Of a DNA stretch of 64,000 nucleotides, positions 33,545 to 45,704 are shown in pieces. The first letter of the stretch is position 1. Each line of letters begins with the position of its first letter. A program made the translations under genes and the position numbers. The notes beneath the pieces are model-generated. The model ran no database searches. It was not told where the DNA came from and worked only from the letters and a program-made list of their open reading frames with translations. The stretch covers positions 378,787,392 to 378,851,391 of the forward strand of contig NC_081415.1 of NCBI RefSeq assembly GCF_030272615.1, given 5' to 3'. Origin of the DNA: Cryptomeria japonica. Taxonomy: Eukaryota > Streptophyta > Pinopsida > Cupressales > Cupressaceae.

Positions 33545-34479
33545 TGTTGGAATCCAAGAACACTGAGAGGGGGGGTGAATTAGTGTTCTAAAAGTCAATG
33601 AATTTCTAAAGTTATTGTTGATTAACTGGATGACAAAATATAAAATTAAAGTGCATAACCAAATGAATACATAAAGCAATAACATAACACCAGTATTTAT
33701 ATGTGGAAAACCCTATAAAGGGAAAAACCACGGTCGAGTTGATACCCAAAATATCTATATACTTGATCAAGGTATACAAATATTACATAGAGGGGTATGC
33801 ACATGCATACAGGCTTACCACCTAGAGTTCACAACTCAAATACTCATATATGGAAGTCTTACTAACTTAAATATCATTACATAATGATCTATAACAAAAA
33901 TGAACTTAAATGATGAATCTAACCATGCTGGATAAGTTCTGGTTATAGCTCTAAGTTCCTTAACTGAACCAGTGATACTAATACTTTGTTCTGCTACCGA
34001 TTAGGATTGCGCCCAAAAAAATTGTGCACATACAATCACATCAATTATGTTCTGATTCTTTTTCATCTCAAATCACATCATATCTATATATTAAATCCAT
34101 CACTAAGAGATCTCCCTTATATACCCTTATAACTTGTTTATCATGTTAGCCTACATAATAAAATTAAACCTATTAGCTTCTGGATCATAAAGAGTATTAC
34201 AAATTATCCCGATGATCTTTCTTGATGTCGGCCTGACATACCTTTAATTCCTCCAATGACTTTACCGAGTCCCATAATATGAATTACCAATACCAAGAAT
34301 AATTAGTTAAGAAGTGTAAACCATAGGGTGTATATCGGTTGGCCTTAACTAGACAAAATGATAGAGCGATAAATCCGGATGAAGAAATACCATCCCCTGA
34401 AGATGAGTTGCCATCAATGACAACCCAAAATGCAATTAACCTCAGAAGGTGACTACCAGATGAGTGTCAATTGCCAACA
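33545..34479 (-). repeat. E4 3' LTR (935 bp)
   Basis: TGTTGG...CCAACA ends. Followed at 34480-34493 by the polypurine tract (ATGTCCCCCTTTAGC on the + strand). Bases 34494-35172 hold no gene. Confidence 0.9.
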
Positions 34480-35172
34480 ATGTCCCCCTTTAGCATTGAT
34501 GGCAACACTCATGTGAAAAATGATATTACCTCTGAGTACACCCCCTTTCATGTACATCCATGCAACTATTTGCATTGGTATACTCCCCCTGTGATATATA
34601 TTCATTTTCCAAAGTACTCTTCCCCCTTTGACATCAATGACAAAGCTGGGTGAATATGTACAACTAAATTACACATATATATGTGTCCCTATACATATTT
34701 CAAAATATCTGCATACAAAGTCTTCAAAAATGAAAAATGAGTATCCCATCCTTTCTTAAGTGAATCTAGAATGGAGTTGAAGCCATTCAAGAGACTAGCA
34801 TAGTATTCTATGGCTTGGGATTCAGTCTGATCTTCCTGCTACATATTTTCTATACATTCTCTTTTGTGACAAAGTAGGTTATCTAACCGGGGACCTATAA
34901 AATTTCAGAGCTTTGTGGCTCTCCTTATCATACGCATAGTATTGTATGGCTTGGGATTCAGTTGGATCTTCCTACTGCATATTTACTATACATTCTATTA
35001 TGTAACAAAGCAGGTTATCTAACTGGGGACCTATAAAATTTTGGAGCTCTATGGCTCTCCTTATCATAATGTCCCTTACCTTTTCAAATTTCAATATTTG
35101 ATCCATGACTGCCAAAACTGGACCTTCAAGAGAACTAGTCAAGTTTGTTGTCGGATTGTAAGAATGTGAGAT

Positions 35173-36187
35173 CTAAAGCAATTGGCCTTTATAATCTATA
35201 ATCTGCTTGTCTAGGGAGGTGGTGAGCTTTGGAAAATGTAGACAATTTTTGTATACTTTACCTCCTTCCGCTAAGGATTCATCAATAGATTGTAGACATG
35301 TATGAAGTTTTGCCTTTTCTGTTGATATCATATGCAAAAATGTTTGTTTCTTTGTCTCAACAAATTTTTCTTTGGCCTCAAGTGCAGAGATTTTGACCAA
35401 AGAATCATATTGTTTAGGAATATACTCAATTATTTTCTAAAGCTTCTCAGAAGAGTTTGAGCTCTCATCTGCTTGAAATTTTGGTACAAGCCGGTTCAAA
35501 ACTTCGAAAGAAGACTGTATCAATTTCTTGTCCTTGGATTCTTCTTGAGATAAATTTTGACTTGCCTGAGCTTGGAGTATAGTAGTAGCCAAGACCTTTT
35601 CTGTCAGTGACAACAAGTGATAACGCTTGTCAAAAGTGATAGAGAATCCTAACACTTTCCCTTTGGCTTGTGTTAATGATGTGTCAATTGCCAATCTTGA
35701 AGGGAAATCTAACTTTGTCCTCTTGCCTTTATCTTCAACAGAGGGCTTTGGGGGTGTATGTGTTGATTCCTTTTCTACTGAAGTCTGCACCTCATGTGCA
35801 CTGGTGGCTTCACCACTTGGTACACCACTCTATTTTGGTGCATCCCCTAATTCCTTCTCTTTTGTATCTTTTTTCTTTTTCAACCTCTACCTAAACATTC
35901 TATACATTTGATCCCGGAGGATTCTGAGTATCCTCAATGTCAAAATTTGAATCATGAGTCGATGGAGTAGTAATCGGTGGATCAGTTTTCTCATTCTATT
36001 CATCTTTCCTTTCTAGTTCCTTATCCTTTGGCAATTGAATGTTTTGTGACTGTACAAAACTAGGACTAAGCTCATATCCTTTATTCAAAAGAATTCTTAC
36101 CCATATATCTATTGTTTCTTTCTGGATCTCTTCATATTTTTTGAACATTAAGTTGTTTATCTGGTGTTTGGGTTTGAATTCCATCAA
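35173..36187 (-). pseudogene. E4 ORF3, coiled-coil C-terminal region
   Basis: Two open pieces on the - strand, 36187-35996 and 35790-35173, the second passing one TAG. They are rich in Lys, Glu, Ser and Leu (SLTEKVLATTILQAQASQN, ALEAKEKFVETKKQTFL), with coiled-coil-like spacing. No enzymatic motif. The same position in E5 holds a similar coiled-coil region. Probably the C-terminal part of the ORF2 polyprotein. Confidence 0.55.
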
Positions 36188-36492
36188 ACCTGTCTCACTT
36201 ATTAAATCTGCAACCTCTTATGGAGTGACAGATGGGAAAATATTAACCAATTCTATTTCCTTCATCAGTCTATCCAAATTTTGTGCATGTAATTTCCTTG
36301 TTTCTAATCTACCATACAACTCTTTGGGCAAAATTTTCTCCAATTCTATCAATGTTCTGCTAAATGAATCAAGATATAAAACAATATCCTCTTCTAATTG
36401 TTTCTTATCCTTCTCATCAAATTCACCATAAAATGCATAAATGTTTTTTAGATTGTCATCATTAATAATTTGATCTATAATTTCCTGAGCAT

Positions 36493-38109
36493 CTAACTTA
36501 TTTTTCTTACCCGTTTAGATGGCTCATTTCCTTTAGGCTTCCTCTTATGTACAATAGTAATCTTGGGAGTCTTCTTGGGTTTCTCCTTCTCCAGTTCCTT
36601 CTTTTGATCTTTTTTTAAATCACCGGAGGGTTGTCCTCTGACAACTCTTGCAAATACACCTTTCTTCTTCGGAGCTTGTCTGATTTCTTCATCTGATTTT
36701 GTCTCCTCTGAAGAAACTACAACATATTCTCTTACCGATTTTTCTTTTCTTTTCTTTGCTTCCTTAGGCTTGGGACTAGCAGGCTCACTAGATCGTCCTT
36801 CCATTTGTTTAGGTTGATCAGTTGTAACTGGGACAACTTTTGGTGTGGCTTGAGCTGCTTTCTTTTCTTCTCTCTCCTCTTTCCTCTTCTTTTTTTGTTC
36901 TTCTTTTCTCTGAGCCTCAAGGATTTTAACTTTTTGTTCCACTTCTGCCTTGTCATGGCCTTCACTGATTAGTTGCTCAGCTGCAACCCTTGTCATTTTC
37001 CTTTTGATGTTGGGTACAACTTGTTCCTAGTGGAATTTTAGTCTCTTCTCCTGTGCAGTACCAAATTTCTCTTCTTTATCATCAACAGGAGCTGTAAGTA
37101 GATGTTGTGCATATCCATGAAGTGTGGTCGCATCTACCTCATAGCCCATTGGCATAATCCAAATAGTTCTGGGATGGACAACTTCCACCATACAGTCATC
37201 CTTATTAACCATGAAATAGATTGTGTCCTTATATTTTTCCATAATTTCTTTAGGTAACCTAACCCTATTCTTTATCTCTTCTTGAAATGTCTTGAAAAAG
37301 GCCCACAGGTTAGCCTTCTCTTGCTGGTCACCCTATCAGTCAAGTATTTGTGCTATTTGTGTTGCAACTAGTCTATCAAATGCCCATTGAATTAACATAA
37401 CCAGGTACCATATTCAGAAAGTAAAAGGTTAAACATATTATTAGAGAACCATACCGGAATGTATTCTTCTTATCTTGCTTGATCTTCTGGAGGTTGGTCA
37501 ATAGTTCCTTAAGCATCACATTGCATAAGTCATAGTGTGCATCTTCTCTCACCATCTAATTGGTAGTGTGAATGGTGGTTCTAAAAATTGAGTTCAGTCG
37601 ATTGGATTGGTAAACTTTATAGTAATCACCAATGTTGAAAATTTCACATCAGGATCCCTAATATCATCAACCTGCATTGATCTGCCATCATATGTTGCAC
37701 TGGTGAGTTTGCATACATCAATGTTTGATATCTATCGAAGCCCTGGCACATCTCCAACCTTGTAAAGGCATGTGATATTCTTGATCACTTCTTCAGTTAT
37801 CTTGTATGGCTAGTCCAACCACAAGAATTCCCCATGAATTCGGTTGAGAATATACCTTACCCATTCAGCTTCATCGAAGGACAAAAAATCCATGAACTGG
37901 GTAAAACCCTTCCTGCTCAATTGCACATATTCTAGTTTGAGTTGATTGTCAGTGATAAGGTGATCTGTGAATATGTAGGACATCTTGTAATTCCTAATTT
38001 CTTTGATATTGCAATGAATATATGCCCTAATATCTTCAATGTGAAGAACACCATGACATACACTAGAAAATAACCCCAAAAGGTTCATCCAAAAGTGATT
38101 TGTAAGCAT
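36493..38109 (-). pseudogene. E4 ORF2, conserved unknown protein
   Basis: Starts near 38109 with an N-terminal part containing EWVRYILNRIHGEFLWLD. Then SATYDGRSMQVDDIRDPDVK and VVHPRTIWIMPMGYEVDATT (near 37170) follow. A very basic Lys/Glu region (KKKRKEEREEKKAAQ, VHKRKPKGNEPSKRVRK) comes next and may act as a nuclear localisation signal. The same blocks occur in the same order in E5 ORF2. Stops and shifts break this copy. The family is not one I can name; it may relate to plant-transposon accessory proteins. Confidence 0.7.
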
Positions 38110-38623
38110 GTTTCTTGAATTTTGGGCATGGGCGGTTCTTCATTTCAACTACCAGAGTATCAACATTCAATGAGGATGCCATGATAAATTTTGAGAGTTT
38201 TAGCAAACAGTAAATACCTTGATATCTCTCTAGATGATGGAATGCTCTTTGGATGCAAATGCTTGCAAAAATTGCCTCAGGACTCTTGATTGCCTTGGAA
38301 ATCTCTCTTTGGAATACTCGATCACTATGTGAAGAAATGATTTAAATTTTCCCTTTCTATCAACATTAACCCTAATTTTCCATTGTCATAAATGCTACAG
38401 AAGAATCTGTCTAGATCACATAATTTGTATGAAGGTTCTGAAAAACTCTTGAATCCTCTTGAGTGTCCATCTGCAATCAGAATTCCCTGACTATAGACCT
38501 AATTTGGGGTGTTTGTATGATCTTCAATGATTTCCCTACCCCCTAAGGCAAAGTGCCTTAGTTACTGGTTGAAATTCCTGCTTCTAATGCAAGACCTATT
38601 TGTTCTACCAATTGATCTGCTGA
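38110..38623 (-). other. E4 spacer between Gag and ORF2
   Basis: AT-rich, no open frame of note. The equivalent spacer in E5 lies at about 47602-47845. Confidence 0.5.
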
Positions 38624-39748
38624 TTATGTTTCTGATTTTTGGGCCCATCTTTTCTCATGTTGTTTTCTGATATCTTCAACCTTTGTCTTTCCTTTCTCCT
38701 TTGAATTTTCATTGGCTACCGGTTGATTCTTACTCTTGCAATACTTAGCAATATGTCCAATCTTGTTGCATGTATAACAAGTAATATTGTTCTTTTGAAT
38801 TTCTTTGTTATACCCTTGATTATCTTTTGATTTGGATTGGTTAGCCATATGTCCATATCTACTACAGGCATGACATCTGACATTTCTAATACTTTTGCAT
38901 TCTGCTGACTTATGACCATGTTTATTGCAGTTAAAGCATTGACTGGTGAATGATGCATTGTTTTGATTATTCCTATTTCTGCACTGACTTGCTACATGAC
39001 CATATTTATTGCAAACAAAACATGTACCATTGAATTTATGAGCATTAGGTGGTCTTATCGGTGATCTATGGTTCTGGTTGTTTGTATTTTTGGCATGATT
39101 CTTCTTTTGACTAGATGATTGATCTTGTTGTGCAGTTCTGAAGCTTTCTCCTACTTCATATCCAAGACCTCTCATGTCATTAACATCTCTCTGGGTTTTC
39201 AGCAATTCATCAAGTCTTGTGGAGCTGGCTTTGAACTTGTCTTTATACTCATTTACAGTGGTCAAATCATCTCTCATGATTAAGATTTGTCTTTCAAGTT
39301 CCTATTCATTATTCCTAGATTGAATTAGTTCAAATTTCAGCATATTATTATCATGTATCAGTCTCTTGTATTCATCTGATCTATCTTTCAATGCTTGAGC
39401 TAGGTTTTCTTCATTCTTCTTTCTATCTTCAATCTCCTTGCACATTCTCATGGTTAGGGCTTGCATTTCATTCTTCAAGGAAGTATTCTCCTAAGTGAGT
39501 TTCTGACATTGATCTTTCAAGGCATCTTCTTCATAACTACTCTAATTTTGCAATTGATCACATAGTTCTTTCCTCTTAGCTTGAGCAACTGATAGCTTTC
39601 CTTGTAATGAAATGATGTATTCTTTGGCTTGCCTCAATTCATTCTTTAATTTATTTCTTTTCTCTTTTTCATCATCAAGATCCTCAAGAGCAAGTTGGAG
39701 TTGTTGCAAACCAATTTCCATTGATATCAAGTTCTGGATCTTCCTCAA
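38624..39748 (-). pseudogene. E4 Gag-like protein, coiled coil plus CCHC knuckles
   Basis: One frame with three stops in its first half. The N-terminal half is a long coiled coil (ALEDLDDEKEKRNKLKNEL, MCKEIEDRKKNEENL). The C-terminal half has four zinc knuckles: CFVCNKYGHVASQC, CFNCNKHGHKSAEC, CHACSRYGHMANQS (last Cys lost) and CYTCNKIGHIAKYC. It ends in a basic, Glu-rich tail. By family logic it packages element RNA. The stops lie at TAG or TAA codons near former glutamines. Confidence 0.82.
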
Positions 39749-39775
39749 GTTGTTAAAATTATTCTAAGGAACTAG

Positions 39776-39787
39776 GCTCTGATACCA
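39776..39787 (-). other. E4 primer-binding site (tRNA-Met)
   Basis: TGGTATCAGAGC on the - strand, two bases from the 5' LTR end. Confidence 0.92.
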
Positions 39788-39789
39788 AT

Positions 39790-40734
39790 TGTTGGAATCC
39801 AAGAACACTGAGAGGGGGGGGGGGGGAATCAATGTTCTATCGGTGAATGAATTTATGAACTTATTGCTAATTAACCAGATGACAAAATATAAAATTAAAG
39901 TGCATAACCAAATGAACACATAAAGCAATACCATAACACTAGCATTTATACATGGAAAACTCTATAAAAGGAAAAATCATAGTGGGGCTGATACCCACAA
40001 TATTGAAATACTTGATCAAGGTATACAAATATTATATAGAGGTGTATGCACATGCATACAGGCTTACCACCTAGAGTTTTCTACTCAAATACTCATATAT
40101 GGAAGTCTCACTAACTTACAGATCATTACATAATGATTTATAATAAAAATGAACTTAAATGATGCATCTGACCATGTTGGATAAGTTCCTGTTATAGCTC
40201 TCAGTTCCTTAACTGAACCAGTGATATTGATACTCTGTTATGCTACTGAATAGGATTACGCACATGCACTATTATTCGCTCAACAATTTGCATACAATCA
40301 CTCACTAACTCTTCCCCATCTCAAATCACATGATATTTATATATTAAATCCATCGCTAAGAGATCTCCCTATATCCCCTTATAACTTGTTCATCATGTCG
40401 GCCTTCACAATAAAATTAAACATATCAGCTTCCGAATCATAAAGAGTATTACAAATTATCTCGATGATCTTGCTTGATGTTAGCCTAGCACGCTACCTTC
40501 AATTCTTCCAATGACTTTATCAGGTCCCATAATATGAATTACTAGTACCAAGAATAACCGGTTAACAAGTGTAAACCATAGGGTGTATACCAGTTGGCCT
40601 TAACTAGACAAAATGATAGAGTGATAAATCCAGATGAAGAAATACCATCCCCTGAAGATGAGTTGCCATCAATGACAACCCAAAATACAATTCACCTTAG
40701 AAGGTGACTACCAGATGAGTGTCAATTTCCAACA
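39790..40734 (-). repeat. E4 5' LTR (945 bp)
   Basis: Partner of 33545-34479. It carries a longer G-run (twelve or so G at about 39815) than the left copy. Confidence 0.9.
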
Positions 40735-43031
40735 CATAGAACTATCTAAAGCATCAGTATGGATATGAAAAGGTAATTCCCAATTCGGTCCTCTGAGTAC
40801 AGGTGTAGTTTCAAGTTTGGTCTTAATGGCTTTAAAATTTTCTTGACATTCTAGTGTCCACGAGAAAGCAATGTCTTTGGATAATAAAGCAAAGAGAGGT
40901 GAGGCAATCTAACTAAAGTCATGAATGAATCTACAGTAATAGCGTACATGACCCAAAAAACTATGGACATCCTTTTGGCTAGTGGGCATAGGTAGGCCCT
41001 GAATGATTTGTATTTTGGGGGTCTACCTCAATACATTTAGAAGAGATATAGTTTCCTAATACAATCCCTTCAATCATAAGGATATGACACTTTTCATGAA
41101 TTAGGGAGAGATTGGTATCAATACACCTTTTAAGGACCTTTTCTAAGTTTTCCTTAGCCTCTTCATAAGTATCACCATACACCGTAAAGTCATCCATATA
41201 CACTTCTACACAATCATGAACTAAATCTACAAAAATACTCAAGACTACACTTTGAAAAGTGGTAGGGCATTACACAACCCAAAAGGCAACACATTAAAGG
41301 TTAAATTACCCCAAGGGAAAGTAAATGTAGTCTTTTTTACAAGTGTGGTTGTCGTTGCACCAAAATATTGACCTATTAATGCTCGATACAACCACTAGAC
41401 TTATAGAGTCCACGAGAGGCGGTTAAGTCATGTTACAAACCCGAGCATTGCGCTACAAAACACAAGGAGACCAAGAGCGCACACCTTGCAACAAGCCCCC
41501 CAAGTGCAAGCAAGGGGTTTGAACCTGTGACCAATCTCTAATACCACTTGTTACAAGTGTGGTTGTTGTTGCACCAAAAGATCGACCTATTAATGCCTGT
41601 TACAACCACTAGACTTATAGAATCCACAGGAGGTGGTTAAGTCATGTCACAAACCTGAGCTTTGTGATGCACAACACAAGGAGACCAAGGGTTCACACCT
41701 TGCAACAATCTTGTCCTAGTCTTTGGGTGAAATATGAATTTGGTTGTAGCCACTTAGCCCGTGCAAAAAGGAAAAGAACCTTTTACTTGAAAGAGTATCC
41801 AACACTTGATCATTAAATGGCAAGGAAAAATGATCCCTTTTTGTTGCTTTATTAAGTGCTCTATAATCAACATAAATTCTCCACTTACCATTTTTCTTTG
41901 GAACCACAACAAGAGGAGAGACCCATTAACTATCTGAAGTTGGGTATATAAACCCTACATTTAATAATTTTTGTAAGTCCTCTTTAACTATTTCATGCAA
42001 AACAAAATTAAGCCTTCTTCGTGGTTGCCTAACTAGACAACTATCATCTTCAATGTAGATGTGGTGTGTGTAGGTATCTGGGTGAATGCCCTGGATATGT
42101 TGGTATTCCCAAGTAAATGCATCTTTATGAGTTTAAGCATGGCAATGAGATCTTGGATTTGTTAATTTCTTTAAGTGTGGATTAATATTAAGTATGCGAC
42201 CAAGTAGAATTTCCATGGTTTTTTATTGTGCAGGTTAATTAAGAGCTATGACTTATGAAGCAGATGGTGTATCACTAAAAGACAAAATTGGACGGTATAC
42301 ACAATCATGAGGTAGCAACTGATGCAATGTAATGAAATGTTTAACAGACTATGAATTACCTACCATTGGAAAATTTCTAAAAGGACAATTATCACTCACC
42401 CCTAAAGAAAGAACCATTCTTTCCAAAATTTCATTAGATGCATATCTATTTTTTAGAAAATTAACAAGGATATCATCTTCAAAACATTCCCCTATGTCAA
42501 ATGTTTGTTCAATTGTCATAATTGTCAATGTTTCATCTAAATCACCATCAACCCACACTGGATCCTCTGTTTCCAATAGGGGTTGTGCTAGGGGATACAA
42601 TGTTAATTGCTTTATTTGTTCCCCATTAGAAATTACCATATCACCTGACCCACAATTGATGGATGCATCTACAACAACCAACAAAGGTTATCCCAAGATC
42701 AGGGGATATCCCCCCAACTTAATTTTTCATTAAAAAATCATGAAGTCAATTGTATATTCCCATGAATCAATTAGAAAGAATTGCATCTTCTATCATACCT
42801 TTTGTTTTGACCAGGGATCAGTCAACCATTTGGAGAACTATGGGAGTAGGCCTAAGCCCATTAAGTGAAAACTTCTCTTTTGTTTCAATTGTCATATAAT
42901 TAATTTCTGCCCTTAAATAAACAGGTGTATTAGGAATGACAACATTACCAACTCATACCTTTATCATAGGACTTCCTCGATCAACATACTTGGGAACTGT
43001 TAGTTTTTTTAGCATAAGGTCAACAAGTTGT
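40735..43031 (-). pseudogene. G2 gypsy: protease and reverse transcriptase part
   Basis: On the - strand, upstream to downstream: a protease end (ASINCGSGDMVISNGEQ, about 42680), a region with many acidic residues, then reverse transcriptase with VPKKNGKWRIYVDYRALN and FLHGLSGYNQIHISPKD (41907-41716), a break at the TRIM, and YMDDFTVYGDTYEEA with the YMDD box (near 41190). Frames are broken by stops. E4 cuts it at 40735 and the C2 LTR at 43031. Confidence 0.82.
41335..41707 (-). mobile_element. TRIM: miniature LTR retrotransposon (373 bp)
   Basis: Two 159-bp direct repeats (41335-41493 and 41549-41707) flank 55 bp. On the - strand they start TGTTGCAAGG and end CTTGTAACA. The 55-bp interior contains TGGTATTAGAG next to one repeat, a tRNA-Met-type primer site, and CTTGGGGGGC next to the other, a polypurine tract. 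The flanks GTCTT and ATCTT look like a 5-bp target duplication with one change. Removing it restores the reading of G2 reverse transcriptase from ISPKD into TTFTFPWG. Confidence 0.88.
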
Positions 43032-43162
43032 TGTTGGCAATAATGCAACAAACTAAGGGGGGGTGAATTATTTTGCTTATAAAATTTACTTAAAACAAAC
43101 ACAACTTCAGATTTGATAATTAACAATGAAAGCACAAATCAACACCACATCAATAACACATA

Positions 43163-44016
43163 TGTTAGATGCAATGACAGTCCCAAAGACACTGAGAGGG
43201 GGGGTGAATCAGTGTCTAACTAGTTATCAAAATATTTGAACTTATTTATAACATTGCAACCCAATTTAATGTACCAGTAAACAAGTAATAATGCACCAAA
43301 GAGAAATAACATAGACAGCATAAATGCACACCATAACACAAGATATTTTGGCGAGGAAACCCGGTAAGGGAAAAACATCGGTGGGATTTGTGACCCACAA
43401 TATTTACTCACTGGCCAATATGAATAAATATTACTTACAATAGGGGCCTACACATGCAGGAAGGCCAACAACCTATAGTGCACTTCTAAATGAAAGAGTC
43501 TCACTAACTACAAAATGGATAATTATATCCATGATAATGTACTGCTCAAAATAGCATCTGCAATGCTTGTTTCGGTACTAGTTTAAGCTCTGTCAAAAAC
43601 CATAACCAAAAACCTGTCGGTGAATGATATTCACTCATATAACCTATCTGCCTTAATACAATATCTTTTTTCTATCTTCTATACCATACCATTACATAAT
43701 TTCCTCTCCATGTTATATCAAAAATGACCTATAAGATATCATACATATATGAGTCTTTACAATACATCATGTTGGCTTACAAATAATTAATTACATTACA
43801 ATATAATTCATATAAAAAAAACTTGTCATATGTCGGCCTGGATGTCAGTATGCTTCGTTGCCAGTGTACACTAAATGTCGATGAATGAATTTTTTTGTGC
43901 CTTCCGATGCCAGTAAATGATGTCTGTGTTGCTAGTGAACCTGTAGAATCCTATTACTAGTTGGTTGCCATAAATGACAACATCAACCATTATCATGTGA
44001 GTGTATAATGCCAACA
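43163..44016 (-). repeat. E5 3' LTR (854 bp)
   Basis: Ends TGTTAG and CCAACA on the + strand. Partner 49030-49869; they differ at several percent of sites. The polypurine tract follows at about 44017-44030. Bases 44031-44391 hold no gene. Confidence 0.92.
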
Positions 44017-44391
44017 ATCTCCCCCTTTGGCATTGATGGCAACACTTATGAGAAAAATCCAAAAACAGTTGTCCACAAATGAATTCAAAAATTGATCCCC
44101 AAAAAGAGTGTGCTCTCCCTGAGCAAGTGATTTATTCTCTACATTTTTCTTCCATACATTTTTCTCCATACTACTCCCCCTTTGGCATCAATGAAAAAGG
44201 ATGTCAAAAAGAGTCAATACAAAATTTTTACCTCATAGCCTGTAACCAGCTATTTACAATTTGAAAGATATCTGTCAATAATAGATTCAGGATCTGCATG
44301 AATTTATTACTGTCAAAGATAATGGTTTTTGTCTACTGGATCATGTCGGTCAGATAATGCATTTGTTGTTATGGTGATCGCTCTCCTTGAA

Positions 44392-45378
44392 TTAATGCCT
44401 TAGATATAGCTCAACCCACTGAGTTATAAGACTGTCCAATTTTGGACCAAGTTTGTTTTTCAGTTCCTGGGCCTTCAACCTTATCCTTTCTTTTTCCTTC
44501 TCCAATTTCTCTATCTTCTCCTCAAAAATTGTCATTTTCTGATCAAGAACTGAGGTGAGTTTCGAAGAACCTATCATATTATCTGCTATATTATCTATCT
44601 CCTTTTGTGTTTCCTTAATCTTCTCATCAATGTCTTCAGTCAGGTGGTGAGGCTTACAAGTTTCCTTATACAATTCTTTGTATTCTAAAATTATGGAATT
44701 AACTATCGGTAATAAGGAATCAATATGCTTAGTATAGTCCTTGATAGTCTTTTCAAAGAATTCACCTTTTTCTTTTTTCACCTTTTCCTTAATGGTTTAT
44801 TCATTGATCTTATCTATAGTTAGAACATTTGAAGCAATAAATTTGGACAATGCGTCCAGTTTACTCAAAGAACCATCAATATGATCTAACTTACATGTTG
44901 GTACAATCATTTTCAAAATAGGCAATGTATCATCAATGGCCTTGTATGCTAAGGCGTTGCATTCTGTGATCCTCTTAATTGAATCCAAAAGAACATCTAT
45001 TACATTTGTAGGTCGGAAATCTATAGTAGATGTGCTTGGTTCTACAATAACTTTCTTTTCCATGGATACTTAACCAATTACCTTAACAATTTCTTCCTTG
45101 TTACCATCATTTATTTCCTCTTTATTTAAAGTTGCTACCAGTTTCTCACTCTGTGTTATTACTTCCACTTCTACTGGTTTCTCAGTGTGTGTATGAACCT
45201 CTGCATCTGCCAGTTTTTCAGTGTCAAGATTCTTAGCTTCTATCGGTATTTCAATATTCTGAGAGTCAGCAATGTCAACCGATGACTCAAAGATTTCAAC
45301 ATTCATAGCATTAGCTGTCTTAACCTCTATGGTCTTTTTATCCATAACAATATTAACATCATGTGTATCTACATTCAT
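44392..45378 (-). pseudogene. E5 ORF3, coiled-coil C-terminal region
   Basis: One frame with two stops, at 45070 and 44797. The first part is Glu/Val/Thr-rich (EKPVEVEVITQSEKLVATL), the second contains FIASNVLTIDKINE, and the last is a strong coiled coil (KMTIFEEKIEKLEKEKERI) ending at 44392. No enzyme motif. By position and style it corresponds to E4 ORF3. Confidence 0.6.
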
Positions 45379-45704
45379 AGTAAAGAGAATTTCAAAATCC
45401 GGATTAGTATCATCATGTGTTAGTTCTTTAGCCTCCTTATCCAGTTGATTGTCTGTATGTATCAGTGTTCTAGAAGTTATTGGAGGGGTGTCCTATTCTA
45501 GTGGAGAAAGGTTATCTATGACCTTTATAATAGGTACACTACCAATTTTTCTTTTACCTTTTTCCTTTGATATACCTTTGCAGAAGATTTATCCATTTTA
45601 TGTCTCTCCCTTTCCTCTTTATTTTCTTTTTCAACAAAAAATATGTCCCATTTGCCTACAGTTTCATTAGCTATCTCTTTCACTCTTCCAACCATTAGGC
45701 TGAG

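Larger units (their letters stand above)
33545..40734 (-). mobile_element. E4: non-autonomous LTR element with coiled-coil Gag and unknown ORF2
   Basis: LTRs 33545-34479 and 39790-40734, flanks AATAG and CATAG (33540-33544 and 40735-40739, one mismatch). On the - strand: 5' LTR, tRNA-Met primer site, coiled-coil Gag with four CCHC knuckles, ORF2, a coiled-coil ORF3, polypurine tract TAAAGGGGGACAT, 3' LTR. No protease, polymerase or integrase motif is present. It sits inside the reverse transcriptase/RNase H part of G2. LTRs differ at roughly one site in ten, so it is older than E1. Confidence 0.86.

Noticed and set aside
41494-41548. tRNA-derived SINE suggested by GGTTTGAACCTGTGACC
   Set aside because: The flanking 159-bp direct repeats, primer site and polypurine tract fit a TRIM better.
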